Source: Albula goreensis
Lineage: Eukaryota; Chordata; Actinopteri; Albuliformes; Albulidae
DNA: 64,000 nucleotides
Assembly (NCBI GenBank): GCA_022829145.1
Contig: CM040763.1
Location: 13,005,141-13,069,140 of the forward strand
Direction: 5' to 3'
Part shown: positions 52,911-64,000 of the stretch, in pieces
Layout: the number at the start of each line of letters is the position of its first letter
Numbering within the stretch: position 1 is the stretch's first letter
Translations under genes and position numbers: made by a program
The notes under the pieces: generated by a model
Told to the model about the DNA's origin: nothing
What the model saw: the letters and a program-made list of their open reading frames with translations, nothing else
Databases searched by the model: none

Positions 52911-53348
52911 TAGCTAAACACGACTTCTTGCGACTTAATGACACAGTGGGATGCGTTCGGATATTAGAATTGTAGGTTGCTCGTTAACTTACTTGCTAGC
53001 GAGTTACACATCTTAGACCTATCAAATCTAAGAAATGCCCACATATAGTAAATACCCACATATTTTGAAACGTACTGAGCAAAAATGTCGTGGCTTTCCT
53101 AAACACGAGCCCCTAGTGTCTGAGTGCATCATTATTACTGAAGTGTAGTATTAGTCGGTATTTTTGTGATTATGCGACTAAAGATAGGCTTTATAAATTA
53201 AAATGTTCCTTCTTTACTAAATTTCTGTGGGGCAGTTGGGCGGTGTTTTTCCCATTATCCTCGATGTCTTCCCTGTTTGTGAAGAACTGGAGAAATTGTT
53301 TACATTTGAGTATTCTGATGATTTTTGATCTTTGCCTTTCTTTGGCAG

Positions 53349-54080
53349 ATGCGGTTTCACATCCACACTGCACCGCTGCTGTGCTGTAGACTTTCGCCAT
53401 GGACAAGATTCTGGAGGCCCTGGTGAGCTCGTCTCACTCTGTACCTGTGAAGAAGGCCATTGTGAAGAAGGTGGTGGAGGCTGCTGAGAAGGATGTGACC
53501 GAGGAGCAGTGCCAAGCTCTCTTCAGCCTCACCGCCCGCCTCATCCTCCTTGGAGAGGATGCCTTCCAGAAGCAGGTGGGCTACCAGGTGCTGGAGGCAT
53601 ACGCCCGCTACCACCGCTCTGAGTACGAGCGCTTCTGCAGCAAGGACTTCATAACGGGCCTCCTGCAGCAGGGCTATGGCCCACTGGACAGGAAGGACCC
53701 AGCCATCATTGACTACATCCACAGCTGCCTCCGGCTACTCATCAGCTGCCCTGCTGTGCTGGAGATCTTCGTGGTGATCCAGATGGAGGTGCTGCGGATG
53801 GTGTGCGAGCGGCCGGAGCCCGTGTTGTGCGCCCGGATCAGCACCATGCTTTCAGACTTTGTGCAGTGCATCCCCAGGGACAAGTCTGCTGCCCTTTTCT
53901 GCCAGCAGCTGGTCCGGACTATCGGGTACTTCCAGTGCGCCGCCACACGGGAGCAGGAGCTGCGCGAGTACGTCTCTCAGGTGACCAAAGTGGGCGCTTT
54001 GCTCCAGAACATCTGGAAGGCGGAACCTGCCACACTGTTGCCCTCCCTTCAGGAGGTCTTTGCCATCATTTCTTCCACAG
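53349..54080 (+). CDS. usp38: usp38 coding exon 1 (with 50 bases of 5' UTR)
   Basis: The acceptor is at 53348 and coding starts at 53399. It encodes residues 1-227 plus one base of codon 228: the conserved N-terminal helical region with motifs LEAYARYHR, LDRKD, CERPEP, FCQQLVRTIG and LQNIWKAEPATLLPSLQEVFA. The donor is CACAG followed by GTGAGT at 54081. Codon choice is strongly G/C-ending, in contrast to the AT-rich flanks. Confidence 0.95.
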
Positions 54081-57000
54081 GTGAGTCTTTGTCTTCATAG
54101 GACGTTTGGGTAAAAATAGTAGTTCTAGTACATTATGAAAAAGAGAATACAGAGGATTCAAAAAGGGCTCCTCTGGGGTATGCTGGATGACACCGTTTAG
54201 AAAAAAATAAATCTGTGCCACTTAGTCTGCCTCACAGTCTGTAACCAAACCCTGGTGTGATATTCCTCACTTCATCACATAAGAGCACATCCTCTGGTTA
54301 ATTGAGTGCCTGTAGTCTGCATGCTGTAGCTACAAAGCATTCGCTTCATCAGCACAAACTACATTTCCCAACACACTGTCAGTTCAGAGGGATGCTGACT
54401 GTCCCATGCATCATCTGAAACAGTTGTAGCTTTTTTCTGCATGCTGCCTCTTTTCACCATGCAGTCTGCTGGCAGAGGTGAGGCCCCTTTAGAGGGGACT
54501 GATTTGTTTGTGGAGCTGGTGCAGGCACTCTGTCAACCAGAGGAGTGTGTCTCGTGTAAAAGAAAAAAAAAAGGGAACTCCCGGGACCCCTCCCCCTGGT
54601 GACAGCATTGCCAATTGCAGGCTGCCAGCCTCACCAAGCTCTGGAATGCTCTGGATTTGAATTTGGAACATTGTGCAAGTCACCCAACTGAGAACAAATG
54701 CTTTAGGTGGCAGCCCCATTCTATTTTAATTTGACTGCAACAGAATTGTGACAAAAAAAATAGTAAAACTACTGACTAGTTTCTGTATTGTGAGCAAGGT
54801 ATAAAAGAAATTATATGTTTTATTTAATTGGCCTTTTATAAGCTTTTGGCATTTTTCTCTGATATGTTTCATTCTGATGTTTGCATGTCATTTGAAAATG
54901 AATTTTGTCACCAGACATCCAGAACTGGTGGATATATTACAATGTGCTCTCAAGACGCAACAGATCACTGTGTCTGCAATAACAACTTCTCCTTCATTGG
55001 TTGTTTTAAGCATGCTGTGATATCAAAACGTCTCTCTCGTAGACTGTTGCTCCAGTGCTTTTGGTCAGAGTTTTGTTTGAAATAATAAACTTATCTCTGA
55101 TCTTATCTCTGTTTGTGGAAAATTACATCCCATTATGCCATTTAATATTTTTTCCAAGTCACAGGGTCCAGTTATTGGAGTGAGAGGGCTTCCATGTAAT
55201 GTTTTAATTGTACCTGTCTATTGTTAATTGGCTGATGTCAGCAAATAAGTACAAAAGCTATAGAATGTTTATGACATCCTTACAAAGTCATTTTTCACAA
55301 ATCTTAATCATAGTTATACTCTTAACAAGGTATATAGGTAAAGTGTACATACTCTTTTTTTCCCCAGATATAGACATTCTGGAAAAACCTTCAATTGAAA
55401 ACAAACGGTCCTTAGAAAAATGTTTTTATGTGTAACATCACTATGTTCAGTTGCTCATTATTCTGTAATAATTGTATGATAACAATATTTGAATATATTT
55501 TACAGCTGACATCCAGATATATTTTTTCCTCAAAGTCTGAATCACATTTTTAAATCTGTATCATTATTTCTTGCAATCATTATTTATCATAATTCAGGGA
55601 TGGAATTTCTCCTGACTAATCAGGGTGTGCCAATTTATTTTCAGGCTCAACCACATTCAGAGGACTTGGGAATGATATAAGAGCAAACATGAAGCTTTTT
55701 CTCTCTTTCACAGCTGTTAGCAGGAGAGGAAGTCTAGCAAGCCACATAAAAGTGGCTCCAGCAGTATTTATGGTCAGAACATGAGTATTTCCTGTTCAAT
55801 CAGGAACAGTCATATTGCTGATAACTCCAGTGGTGCTCTTGGCATGCGTTAAGCTGTCGAGCTTGTTGAAATAATAACCTTTTTTGGCATCCTACAATGT
55901 TTCTCCCTTGTTGTGTTCTTTACAGACCCTTCATTTGATCCTTCCATTGCACTAGCGAGTCTGGTTCAGCACATACCATTGCAGATGATCACGGTTCTCA
56001 TCAAGAGCCTCACCACTGACCAGAATGTAAAAGATGCCTGTATGACTCAGGCGCTTTGCAGGTGATCTTTCCCCTTTTATTTAAGACTTCTGTAATGGTC
56101 AGAAAAATGAGCATAATTAACTAAAGCTGTTTTTTATGTAAAATGTTACATTTGCCAACCATTGCGCATGCCTTTTGTTTTACCTTTTCAACACAAGCCA
56201 AAAAGATAAAATAGTGCCTGTTTTTGTGTGTACATGCCCAGCCTAGTAACAAACTGATGGATAATTTTATGTGAATTTGTTGTCTTGTTTTTTCTGTTGT
56301 CTGCTCACTGCTGATGAGCAGTGGAGAGAGTATTGATTTTGGTGTTGCATGATGGGTTTGTGTTATAACAGAAACAGTTTGCTGCCCGCTGAATGACCAC
56401 CCTGCCTCATTATTTAATTTGCTCCCTCCTTCAGGATGATTGACTGGCTGTCTTGGCCTCTGGCGCAGTACGTGGACACCTGGGTAATCGCTCTGCTGAA
56501 GGGACTGGCAGCCGTACAGAAGTTCACCATTCTCATAGATGTCACCCTCCTCAAAATTGAACTGGTGCGTACACCCAGGGGAAACGGACAGAGTCACGGA
56601 CGCCGTCTCAGGAAATATTGCAGCTACGATAACCGCTGATTGCTGGCTGAGTTCAGCGCACTCCACGGGGAATGGTGTTCTTGGCGTTTTGGATGTTATT
56701 GCGCAAATAAATGATAATATATCCCTTTCGTGATGTGAATTGCAGCCTGGTGATTTTGCAGCCAGGTCACTCAGCAGAGCTGCTCAAGAGAGGCATGAGA
56801 ACACATCTTCAGCAAATGGGATTGGGTCTGACGTCTGTTATTGCTGACGATAGTTTGGTCTGTGGGCCTGTGAGTCATTTAATTTGCTCTCACATATCAT
56901 CTCTGCGCAGAGCAGCAGTAGCCCACCTGGCCCTGTGCACTTGTGTTTGTTAAGGCAGCTCTGTGTTTGGGAAGTAAGCTATGAGTGCAGCTCATGGACC

Positions 57001-60000
57001 CAGGTGCTGGCATATGTACTATAAAATGAAAGAATAGAATTTCACTCAGCCTTAATAAAAATGCAGATGGCTTATATTTTAGATGATGGAAAGTGGGGAA
57101 AGCATTTCTTAGAACAACAAAAAAGTCAAATTTGCATTGTATTCTATCATATGTTATTCCTCTTGTATTTGAAGTACGTGTGTGTGTGTGTGTGTTTGTG
57201 TCTCTGCAGGTTTTTAATCGGTTATGGTATCCCATAGTGAGGCAGGGAGCCCTTGCTGTTCTCTCTCACATGCTGCTGAGTTTCCAGCACTCCCCAGAAG
57301 CTTTTCACCTGGTAAGACTAAAATAAATAGTACACGTAATTAGTCCCTAAACAGTAATTAATTGTTCCGTGACTGTGAACAGTTGTTTGATTGACCGATT
57401 TAACCTGAAATTCAGTGAAAACCTGAATCAAAACAAATTCCTCAGGGTGGAAGGAACACTTTTCATGAGAGCATAGCTTTCACAATGATCTTATTGTGCA
57501 CACATATCAAAAGATGTCAAATCTGGAGAAGTGCTTGATTGTCTGCTCAATCAGCCATAACCCAATTAAGTGCTATATTGGAATTAACACCAACATTTGC
57601 TGGGAGTCCCCAGGCCCATGGCTGAGAATACTTTCTCTCAATGACCCCAGGGTGAATGGAGAATATGGGTCTTAATTGCAGCTGGATTCAATTTGCGTGC
57701 CTTTTATTAAAGCACTTAAAAGAGTAACGCTATACAAGGAGTGTAGTGGCAAGCAAGATAAACATGTCACCACAATGCTGTTTGCAGTACTTGAGAGATA
57801 AGATTTGCTTTAAATGACCTCATTTAAAATGCACACAGAGGTGACCAAAACCCAGCAGCAGTACCTCTTTGATCAGGTGCAAATGAAACAGCCAGACTGT
57901 AGCAAATCATCTACCCCAGGTGTATTTCCTTCCTTACTTTTTTTTTTTTTTTTGGTTAGAGTCTGTCTCGCCTATCAGCTGCCCTCAAATACTGCTTTAG
58001 TTGTGCCGGGACGTTGATAACAACCACTTCCATTTTCTGCCCATTCACACTGACATGCCCCCGAAATCCAGCCCTGGCAGGATGCTGAGTCCTTTAATGT
58101 CTCCATGCCTCTAACAGTCATGAATAGAAAAGGGCGCAGAACAGCAGTATGTCATTTCATGCAAGAGGAACCTCAGACTACCTTCCTAATGCAGTGACCG
58201 CCCTGTCGGTTTGACTCGTACAAGGTCTGGCCATAATGAAAGAGGCGCGATCCGTTGGCGCGGCGGGCTGACGGCCGGCTCTCATTTCCCGCAGGTGGTC
58301 CCGCACATCGTGCCCCTGGTCCAGACACTGAAGAGCGACGGGCTCCCCACGAGCAAAGCCTTCCTGCTGCAGTTCACTGACCTCATTCACTGCATGATGT
58401 ACCAGTACTCTGGCTTTCCAGACCTCTACGACAACATCCTCGAAGCCATAAAAGTAAGATGGCTCCTCGGGGAGAACATAATGTTTAAATTGCTGGCTGA
58501 AAATGGGTCAGTGCTGCAAGTGTAACATGAATTTCTTTACAGGTGGTTTAGTCATTATTGTTTAGAATTATTTTCCCCTGACTACAAATGGTGGGTTTTT
58601 TTTTTTTTTTAGCTTGTTGGTTACTGTGAAGCTCTAGATTTTGTATAAGTCTATGACATTTACAGGTCATTGCAAAAATGAATATTAAAAGTTTGCAGAG
58701 CTCAATCAGTCACCAACTTAGCTTGAATTGTATAAGGTAGTGCTATTAGTCCCTTTGCTCTGCACAACCCTCTTGTTCACTTGTTTCATTCTGCCCAGTA
58801 ATAGTTTAAAACTTTTTTCAATTTAACAAACAAAAAGTACATTGAAAACCTTTGATGTGTGTAATATAATGTGGGAGTAAAGCACTGCAGCCCCTCCTAA
58901 CGTGTCACTGTGACTGCAGGAGCTGCCTAAACCCAGCGAGGAGAAGATCAAACTGATTCTGAACCAAAGTGCCTGGACCTCGCAGTCTAACTCCCTGGCC
59001 TCTGGGCTGCTGAGGATCACAGGAAAGTCTGAGACTGGCAAAACTGGCCTAATTAACCTGGGCAATACCTGCTACATGAACAGCATCATTCAGACTCTCT
59101 TCATGGCCACAGAGTGAGTCCCAAACATCTCCCTTCCCACACCAGAAATCTTTCAGCTTCTCTCCTTGTCTTTTGGGATAATTGTCCAGGGTATTGCTGT
59201 TTCTTTCCCACAAGGCAAAAATCAAATATTTCCAATGTAGGTGCGTGTGTATTTCATACTCCGAGGTCTGTTGTGTGCAGTTGTAAATGAATGCATATAT
59301 CTTTTTCTGTTGCTTGCTGCATAAATATGCATTTATTTGCAGATTAATGTATTCATTGTTTTGTTTGTTTTATATATACACACATCTATATATCTTTCTC
59401 TGGAGTTTAATGTAAGAATTCCTCCAGTGCATACTTATTTTCCAGCAGTTTGCCATATAATTATATTTATGAATGTTTATCTTTCTCTACAGTTTCAGGC
59501 GATCTGTTTTGTCCTTGAATCTAAATGGCTCCAATACACTGATGAAGAAACTTCAGCTCCTGTTTGCCTTTCTAGCACACACTCAGGTTAGAAATCAGAC
59601 CCACATATCTTGGTATATTTAAATGTGTCAGTAAGCATATAAATTCAGTTCAGTTAATCTTAGTGATACATTCGGGTTGTACCAGTTAATGACATTTTTA
59701 TGCATCTTCTACAAATACATTATTGTGTATGCAAAGACTTTTTATCAGGAACTGTATAATAGAGGTGAAGTAATGCCACGTTCTTTTCATTTATGTTGAG
59801 GTGAGATTTGTGTCTTGAGTGAGGTCCACAAAAAGTGCTTGCTAAAATTTGTGTTTTCGTTTTGTGTTAAAGAGAGCAGCGTATGCTCCCAGGAATTTTT
59901 TCGAGGCCTCAAGGCCCCCGTGGTTCACCGCTGGCTCCCAGCAGGACTGTTCTGAGTACCTGCGCTTCCTCTTGGACAGGTGACAAAGCGGACCTGACAC

Positions 60001-63000
60001 TCTGTTCCTCAGCCACTGTATGAGGAATTACTTCAGTAAAATATGTCAGAAGTTGTGGCTTATTAGTGTTCTTTTCACAAGACAAGAGCTGGGAAAGTGG
60101 GTTAAATATTGACAGGTAACAGTAAGACATCCAGACCGGATTGTGACTGGAAGAAGAGCAGGAAGGAACAGTTATATATTATCTGACATCCAGTTTTTCC
60201 ACCTAGAATTGTTATTTGTGAGAAATGATGTTGTTTAATAATTTGCACAAATGTTGTTCATTGTAGGCTAAGCTATACCATTTAGGCTATAATTTATTAA
60301 TACAAGCCCTGCAATGTCTTTACCCACTGTAAAGGTTGCATGAAGAGGAGAAAACCATCAAAGCTTTTAAGCTGGCGAAGCCGGCTTCAGCATCCCCTGA
60401 CGGCAGCTCTAACTGTAGCCCCGGGGCTCAGCTCCCCACAGATGCACACCACCTCACAGAGGCCCCGCCAGAGAGAGAGGGGGAGAAGGAAACGCTTATT
60501 GAGAAGATGTTCGGCGGCAAGCTGTCCACGGGCATCTGCTGCATGCAGTGCGCCAGCGTGTCTGAGAAAGAGGAGCCCTTCACCGACCTCTCCCTGGCCT
60601 TCTGTCCATCATCTGCCGGGCGGCCCTCTGGTAGGTCCCCTGCGGGCGAGGCTCCTCACGCAGACGGTGGAGAGGCGGACTGCGGGAAAGGGCCCAGCAT
60701 GACACACCAGGGGCCAGTCAACGGGGGAAGCGAGGCCACCACTGATGGCCTGGCGAAGGAGAAGTACGTAGGGGCAAATGGGGGCATACCCCCTGCTGAG
60801 AGGGAGAGGCCGGCCCCTGACCCACCCCTTTCAGTCCCAGACCTAATAAACTACTTCCTGGCCCCAGAGATCCTGGACGAAGACAACAAGTATTATTGCG
60901 AAAACTGCGCCTCCCTGCAGCGGGCGGAGAAGACCATGCAGGTGGTGGAGGCCCCTGAGTACCTCATCCTCACCCTGCTGCGCTTCTCCTATGATGCCAA
61001 GTTCCACGTGCGGCGCAAGATCCTGGACAACGTGTCCATCCCGCTCTTCATGCAACTGCCTGTCCACCGCCGGGCCCCGCCCCGGGGCAGAGTCCCCGGG
61101 ATGATGGCAGCTGCTCCTCCTCCCCTCTGCAGGTGGACTCCCCTGACAGTGGGGAGAACCTGGCCAAAAAACTGAAGCCCTCTGGGAAGGAGGAGGCGGG
61201 AGGGAGGCAGGCCCAGAGCGAGGAAGCTCCACCCTTGGTTAGACCAGTGCCGTACGTGCTGAGCTCGGTGGTGATGCATTCTGGGATGTCCTCCGAAAGC
61301 GGCCACTATTACTGCTATGGCAGGAACGTAACAGGCTCTGACGGAGTTCAGTCGCCACCCCTCCTGCGGCCGAGGGCAGGAGTGGAATCTCCGGACGGCG
61401 CTGCGAGCCAGTCTGAAATTGACCCACAGGTCTGTACCTCCCTCTCCGGCCAAGAGGCGGAGCTGGAGGGCCAGCCTGCCAGAGACTGGTTCCTCTTTAA
61501 CGACAGCAGGGTGACGTTCACCTCATTCCCCTCCGTACAGAATGTCACCAGCAGGTTCCCCAAGGACACGGCATACGTACTGATCTACAGGAAGCAGGAG
61601 CTCAGGCAGCTGCAGTCTGGAGGAGGTCCCAATGGCTTGAGACTGAGTGCAGAGCCGCCTCTGCAGAAAGAGCTCATGGATGCCATAACTAAGGACAACA
61701 AGCTTTTCCTGCAGGTGGGTGGGACTCTGTCAAGTTGAATTAAGGACACCTTGGGTCAGTCTCCTGGCTCTGAAGGACAATCAGAACATGACCACATGAC
61801 CGTGATGTCACCCAAATAACATTCATTCAATAACAACCCTAATTTGTGTTTTAAGTGTATTATAAGTTCAGTGAAAAATCGTTTTTCTTTGCTTGACCCC
61901 CCCCATTCAGTGTGCCAACAACATATGTTATTATTTCTTGTTATTTTATTGGCAGACATAATTGATATAATTTAATGATGGTTTGGCTGACCTACTCAAG
62001 CTGAGATTATCCTTGCAATAGTACTTAAAAAATTAACCAAGCAAAATTTGAAAAATTATTAACAGAAAACAGGCCATGTTCTCAATTAAGGAGAAAGGAG
62101 TGGATGAGCTTCATGGGTCGGTGATCATCACTGTTGAATAACAGCGAAAGGGCTGTCCATGGACATGGTGTCATGACTGTTTGGGAAAAGAAAAAAGATC
62201 GGATTTAATCTAAATCTGCTGCATGTGTAACCTAATGCAAAACGGTGGGAATGTGACCATTACAGAATCATTCACAGCAGAATGGTAAGGTCATAGGTCA
62301 GTCTGCAGGGGTGTGTTTTGCTTTCCTCATACACCCTCTGTTTTGATACTCGTGGAGATGAGGGTGACCCCCACCAGCTACTAACCAGCTTCCGCAAAAA
62401 GCGTCAGACGCCCCAGCCAAACCCGGCCGACCTCCTCCCCTCCGCTCACAACGCAGCGCAGAAATGCTCAACAAAATCACAAGGGCAGCAGCGGTAAACA
62501 GATTCTGCCCACCAGCACATTTTAATTGCTCCCTTAAACCATTCCAGAAGCAGCCAGTGGCAGACGGAGTGGGGGTGGTCTAACCAAGCGAGCTTGTATT
62601 TATCACATTTCCATAATCATTTAGTACCAGGGTAAAATAAATTAAGCTTTGCATAATTGGGCCAATTGCTTTTCTAATCCATTGCCCCGCAAAGTGTCGG
62701 CCCCTGAGCTCTCCTTCGGTTGCCATCTGAATACTTGATTAATGTGAACCATTAAGGGTATCCAACCACATAACGTGTCAGGATTACAGAACAGTGTTCA
62801 TTTTGTAGATTTAAGCACCCTTATCCACAGTAGCTATTGCCTTGAGTAACTCATTTGATATTGAGGGATGTGTGACTATTTTAAATGGACAAGCCCACGT
62901 TCATTTCAAGAAATGGAATTACTGTATGCAAAACTGTTAGGTACACTTTCACTAACCAGAATTTACAGGTGTTGATCATCAGTCTTAAGTTATTCTTTAA

Positions 63001-63547
63001 GGGTAATGAAGGGTATTCTTTTTTAAGATATGATTTTTAGGATAAATGTTTACATTTGGACTGCTGCTACTTGCATATATTTCAGTTTTTTTGTTTGGTT
63101 AGAAACCGTAAACAAGATGTAGATTGAGAATATCAGTGAATATTATAAAAGAGAACAATATTAGAATAACTTCTGTGACATAGTTGGTATATTTATATGG
63201 ACTGAATATTTTGAAGCTAAGTAGATTTGTCAGATGTAATGAATAAAATCACCACTAGATGTCAGCAGGACAGAAATGTGTAATAGGAAATGAAGACCCT
63301 CTGTGGACAGTGGAACTGTCTTTACTGGAACTCTCTCACCCACACCCCTCTCCCCCTCCTCCCCCTTGTGTCTGTCGCACAGGAACAGGAGCTTAATGCT
63401 CGCGCCCGAGCCCTGCAGGCCACATCCGCTTCCTGCTCCTTCAGACCCAACGGCTTCGACGACAACGACCCCCCGGGCAGCTGCGGGCCCTCCGGTGGGG
63501 GTGGGGGCGGTGGGGGCTTCAGCACTGTCAGCCGTTTGGTCTTCTAA
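53399..63547 (+). CDS. usp38: Ubiquitin carboxyl-terminal hydrolase 38 (ten coding exons)
   Basis: Cysteine protease that removes ubiquitin from substrate proteins; mammalian USP38 is reported to act in innate-immune signalling and chromatin regulation. Coding segments are 53399-54080, 55926-56061, 56435-56564, 57210-57311, 58295-58453, 58920-59113, 59493-59586, 59873-59979, 60335-61714 and 63383-63547. All junctions are GT-AG and phases agree. The first ~400 residues form the conserved helical N-terminal region. The USP catalytic core follows: Cys box GLINLGNTCYMNS with Cys454 (codon at 59070), QQDCSEYLRFLLDR, two CxxC pairs (about residues 604/607 and 723/726, probable zinc ligands), His box SGHYY (His about 859, codon at 61304) and Asp box FNDSR (Asp about 925). 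The C-terminus ends in a glycine run and RLVF. Length is about 1,049 aa against 1,042 in human. The start ATG has a good context (GCCATGG) and begins MDKILE as in the family. The frame breaks once in coding exon 9 (see findings), so a naive translation is truncated. Confidence 0.96.
55926..56061 (+). CDS. usp38: usp38 coding exon 2
   Basis: It follows a 1,845-bp intron, with acceptor TTCTTTACAG. It encodes DPSFDPSIALASLVQHIPLQ and onward to MTQALC, matching the USP38 family. The exon begins by completing an Asp codon and ends two bases into an Arg codon. The donor is TGCAG followed by GTGATC. Confidence 0.93.
56435..56564 (+). CDS. usp38: usp38 coding exon 3
   Basis: Encodes RMIDWLSWPLAQYVDTWV through LLKIEL. 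The acceptor is CTCCTTCAG, and the donor is ACTG followed by GTGCGT. The exon ends on a codon boundary. Confidence 0.94.
57176..57199. repeat. (TG)n microsatellite abutting the usp38 exon 4 acceptor
   Basis: About ten TG units end ten bases before the acceptor AG at 57209, where a pyrimidine tract would normally be. Confidence 0.9.
57210..57311 (+). CDS. usp38: usp38 coding exon 4
   Basis: Exactly 34 codons, VFNRLWYPIVRQ through SPEAFHL. The acceptor TCTCTGCAG is immediately preceded by a (TG)n microsatellite in place of a long pyrimidine tract. The donor is CCTG followed by GTAAGA. Confidence 0.94.
58295..58453 (+). CDS. usp38: usp38 coding exon 5
   Basis: 53 codons, VVPHIVPLVQTLKSDGLP through NILEAIK. 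The acceptor is TTCCCGCAG and the donor is AAA followed by GTAAGA. Both ends fall on codon boundaries. Confidence 0.94.
58920..59113 (+). CDS. usp38: usp38 coding exon 6, containing the catalytic cysteine
   Basis: Begins ELPKPSEEKIKLILNQSAWT and carries the USP Cys box GLINLGNTCYMNSIIQTLF. The nucleophile is Cys454 (TGC at 59070-59072). The exon ends two bases into a codon, which the next exon completes as Asp. The donor is ACAGA followed by GTGAGT. Confidence 0.95.
59493..59586 (+). CDS. usp38: usp38 coding exon 7
   Basis: Encodes (D)FRRSVLSLNLNGSNTLMKKLQ through FAFLAHTQ, continuing the USP thumb region. The acceptor is TTTCTCTACAG and the donor is CTCAG followed by GTTAGA, slightly off consensus. 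Confidence 0.94.
59873..59979 (+). CDS. usp38: usp38 coding exon 8
   Basis: Encodes RAAYAPRNFFEASRPPWFTA, then GSQQDCSEYLRFLLD, the conserved USP QQDxxE motif. The acceptor is TGTTAAAG, with a weak pyrimidine tract. The donor is GACAG followed by GTGACA. Confidence 0.93.
60335..61714 (+). CDS. usp38: usp38 coding exon 9 (large; frame breaks inside)
   Basis: Begins (R)LHEEEKT. It runs through a variable Ser/Pro/Gly-rich linker, two CxxC pairs (CMQC and CENC), the core segment EYLILTLLRFSYD, then the His box SESGHYY and the Asp box WFLFNDSRVTF, and ends AITKDNKLFLQ. Reading starts in one frame, which is open from 60336 to a stop at 61175. The family sequence resumes two frame positions later (VDSPDSGENLAKKLKPSG from 61133). 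One base is missing between about 61062 and 61100, in a run of C and G. The donor is CTGCAG followed by GTGGGT. Confidence 0.93.
63383..63547 (+). CDS. usp38: usp38 coding exon 10 and stop codon
   Basis: 54 codons plus TAA. It begins EQELNARARALQATSASCSF and continues with FRPNGFDDNDPPGSCGP, a run of eight glycines and FSTVSRLVF. This C-terminal tail is very strongly conserved in USP38 proteins. The acceptor is TGTCGCACAG. The preceding intron is 1,668 bp. Confidence 0.95.
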   Translation, partial: EQELNARARALQATSASCSFRPNGFDDNDPPGSCGPSGGGGGGGGFSTVSRLVF

Positions 63548-64000
63548 AGAAGCTGGAGCACAGGCAGCCACAACACTGGACATTACACACTGGCCAATAA
63601 CAGGCCCCCAGTCCACACCGGGAAGGGATGAAGGGACACTTATTAAAAAATAAAAAAAGACACTACCTCTTGCCATGCCAAGTGGTGGATGTTCAGATCT
63701 ACTGTTCTGTTTTGCATGTACTCACAAAGTTGTGCTAAATTTGAGTTGGCCTTTTTTCCTTCTTTTTGACAAGGCATTTGGCAATTTTCTAAAAGTGTTT
63801 TCTTGCTCATTGCCCACCTGGACAGTAATAAGACACACAAAGCATATCTAATGCAATAATTTTATACTAGGATGCAATATACACTTTTCTGTATTCATGA
63901 CATGAATTTGAATTGCTGCCATTGTGCATGAAATCCATAGATAGAAACAAATTTTAAAGGACTTGAAATGTACATAACATTTTTTTGGTCAAATTGTGAT
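63548..64000 (+). other. usp38: usp38 3' UTR (end uncertain, may run off the window)
   Basis: AT-rich sequence after the stop codon. A canonical AATAAA lies at 63649-63654, about 100 bases after the stop, embedded in an A-rich run. The sequence beyond it has no feature I recognise, so a longer UTR using a later site cannot be excluded. Confidence 0.55.

Noticed and set aside
54081..54100. Reading usp38 coding exon 1 through its donor to the stop at 54100, as a short 233-residue protein
   Set aside because: The consensus donor and in-phase continuation at 55926 show that this is simply intron read-through.
1..64000. CRISPR arrays, operons, phage or bacterial systems, rRNA and tRNA genes
   Set aside because: None seen. 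The window is vertebrate nuclear DNA, and no tRNA-like cloverleaf or array of spaced direct repeats (other than the minisatellite) was recognised.

Overview
The window is nuclear DNA from a vertebrate, almost certainly a teleost fish. The evidence is a vertebrate-type, intron-rich ubiquitin protease gene compacted to about 11 kb, an AT-rich background with many (CA)n/(TG)n microsatellites, and relics of fish-type repeats (a decayed Tc1-like transposon and 3' tails of non-LTR retrotransposons). I cannot name the species.

Right end (about 52.4-64 kb): one well-supported protein-coding gene on the + strand, usp38. It has ten coding exons with GT-AG junctions and consistent phases, plus a probable upstream non-coding exon. 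The product is about 1,049 aa, close to the human protein (1,042 aa), with the catalytic Cys at residue 454, the same position as I recall for human USP38. One oddity is that the reading frame of the large ninth coding exon breaks near 61,062-61,100. A single missing base in a very GC-rich stretch explains it best.

Middle (about 37-51.3 kb): no annotated-looking gene at first sight. On the - strand I find two short exon-like segments, 41,521-41,373 and 37,529-37,465, with good splice signals. Joined in phase, they read as the first 61 residues of a protein whose sequence looks like the start of a pleckstrin-homology (PH) domain. A CpG-containing region at 50.5-51.3 kb with several minus-strand splice donors could be the promoter and first exons of this transcript, head-to-head with usp38. 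In mammals the neighbour on that side, on the opposite strand, is INPP4B, so these may be 5' exons of inpp4b. That assignment is inference. I could not find the next exon.

Left (1-37 kb): no supportable protein-coding gene. It holds microsatellites, a GT-rich higher-order repeat (2.4-2.7 kb), the Tc1-like relic (6.2-7.3 kb), a 41-bp minisatellite (23.9-24.15 kb) with a lone diverged copy 2 kb upstream, other transposon scraps, a perfect 15-bp hairpin, and a palindrome of two abutting AP-1-type sites. Long gene-poor DNA beside usp38 fits either a large 5' intron of a neighbouring gene or regulatory DNA. Conservation could not be tested here.
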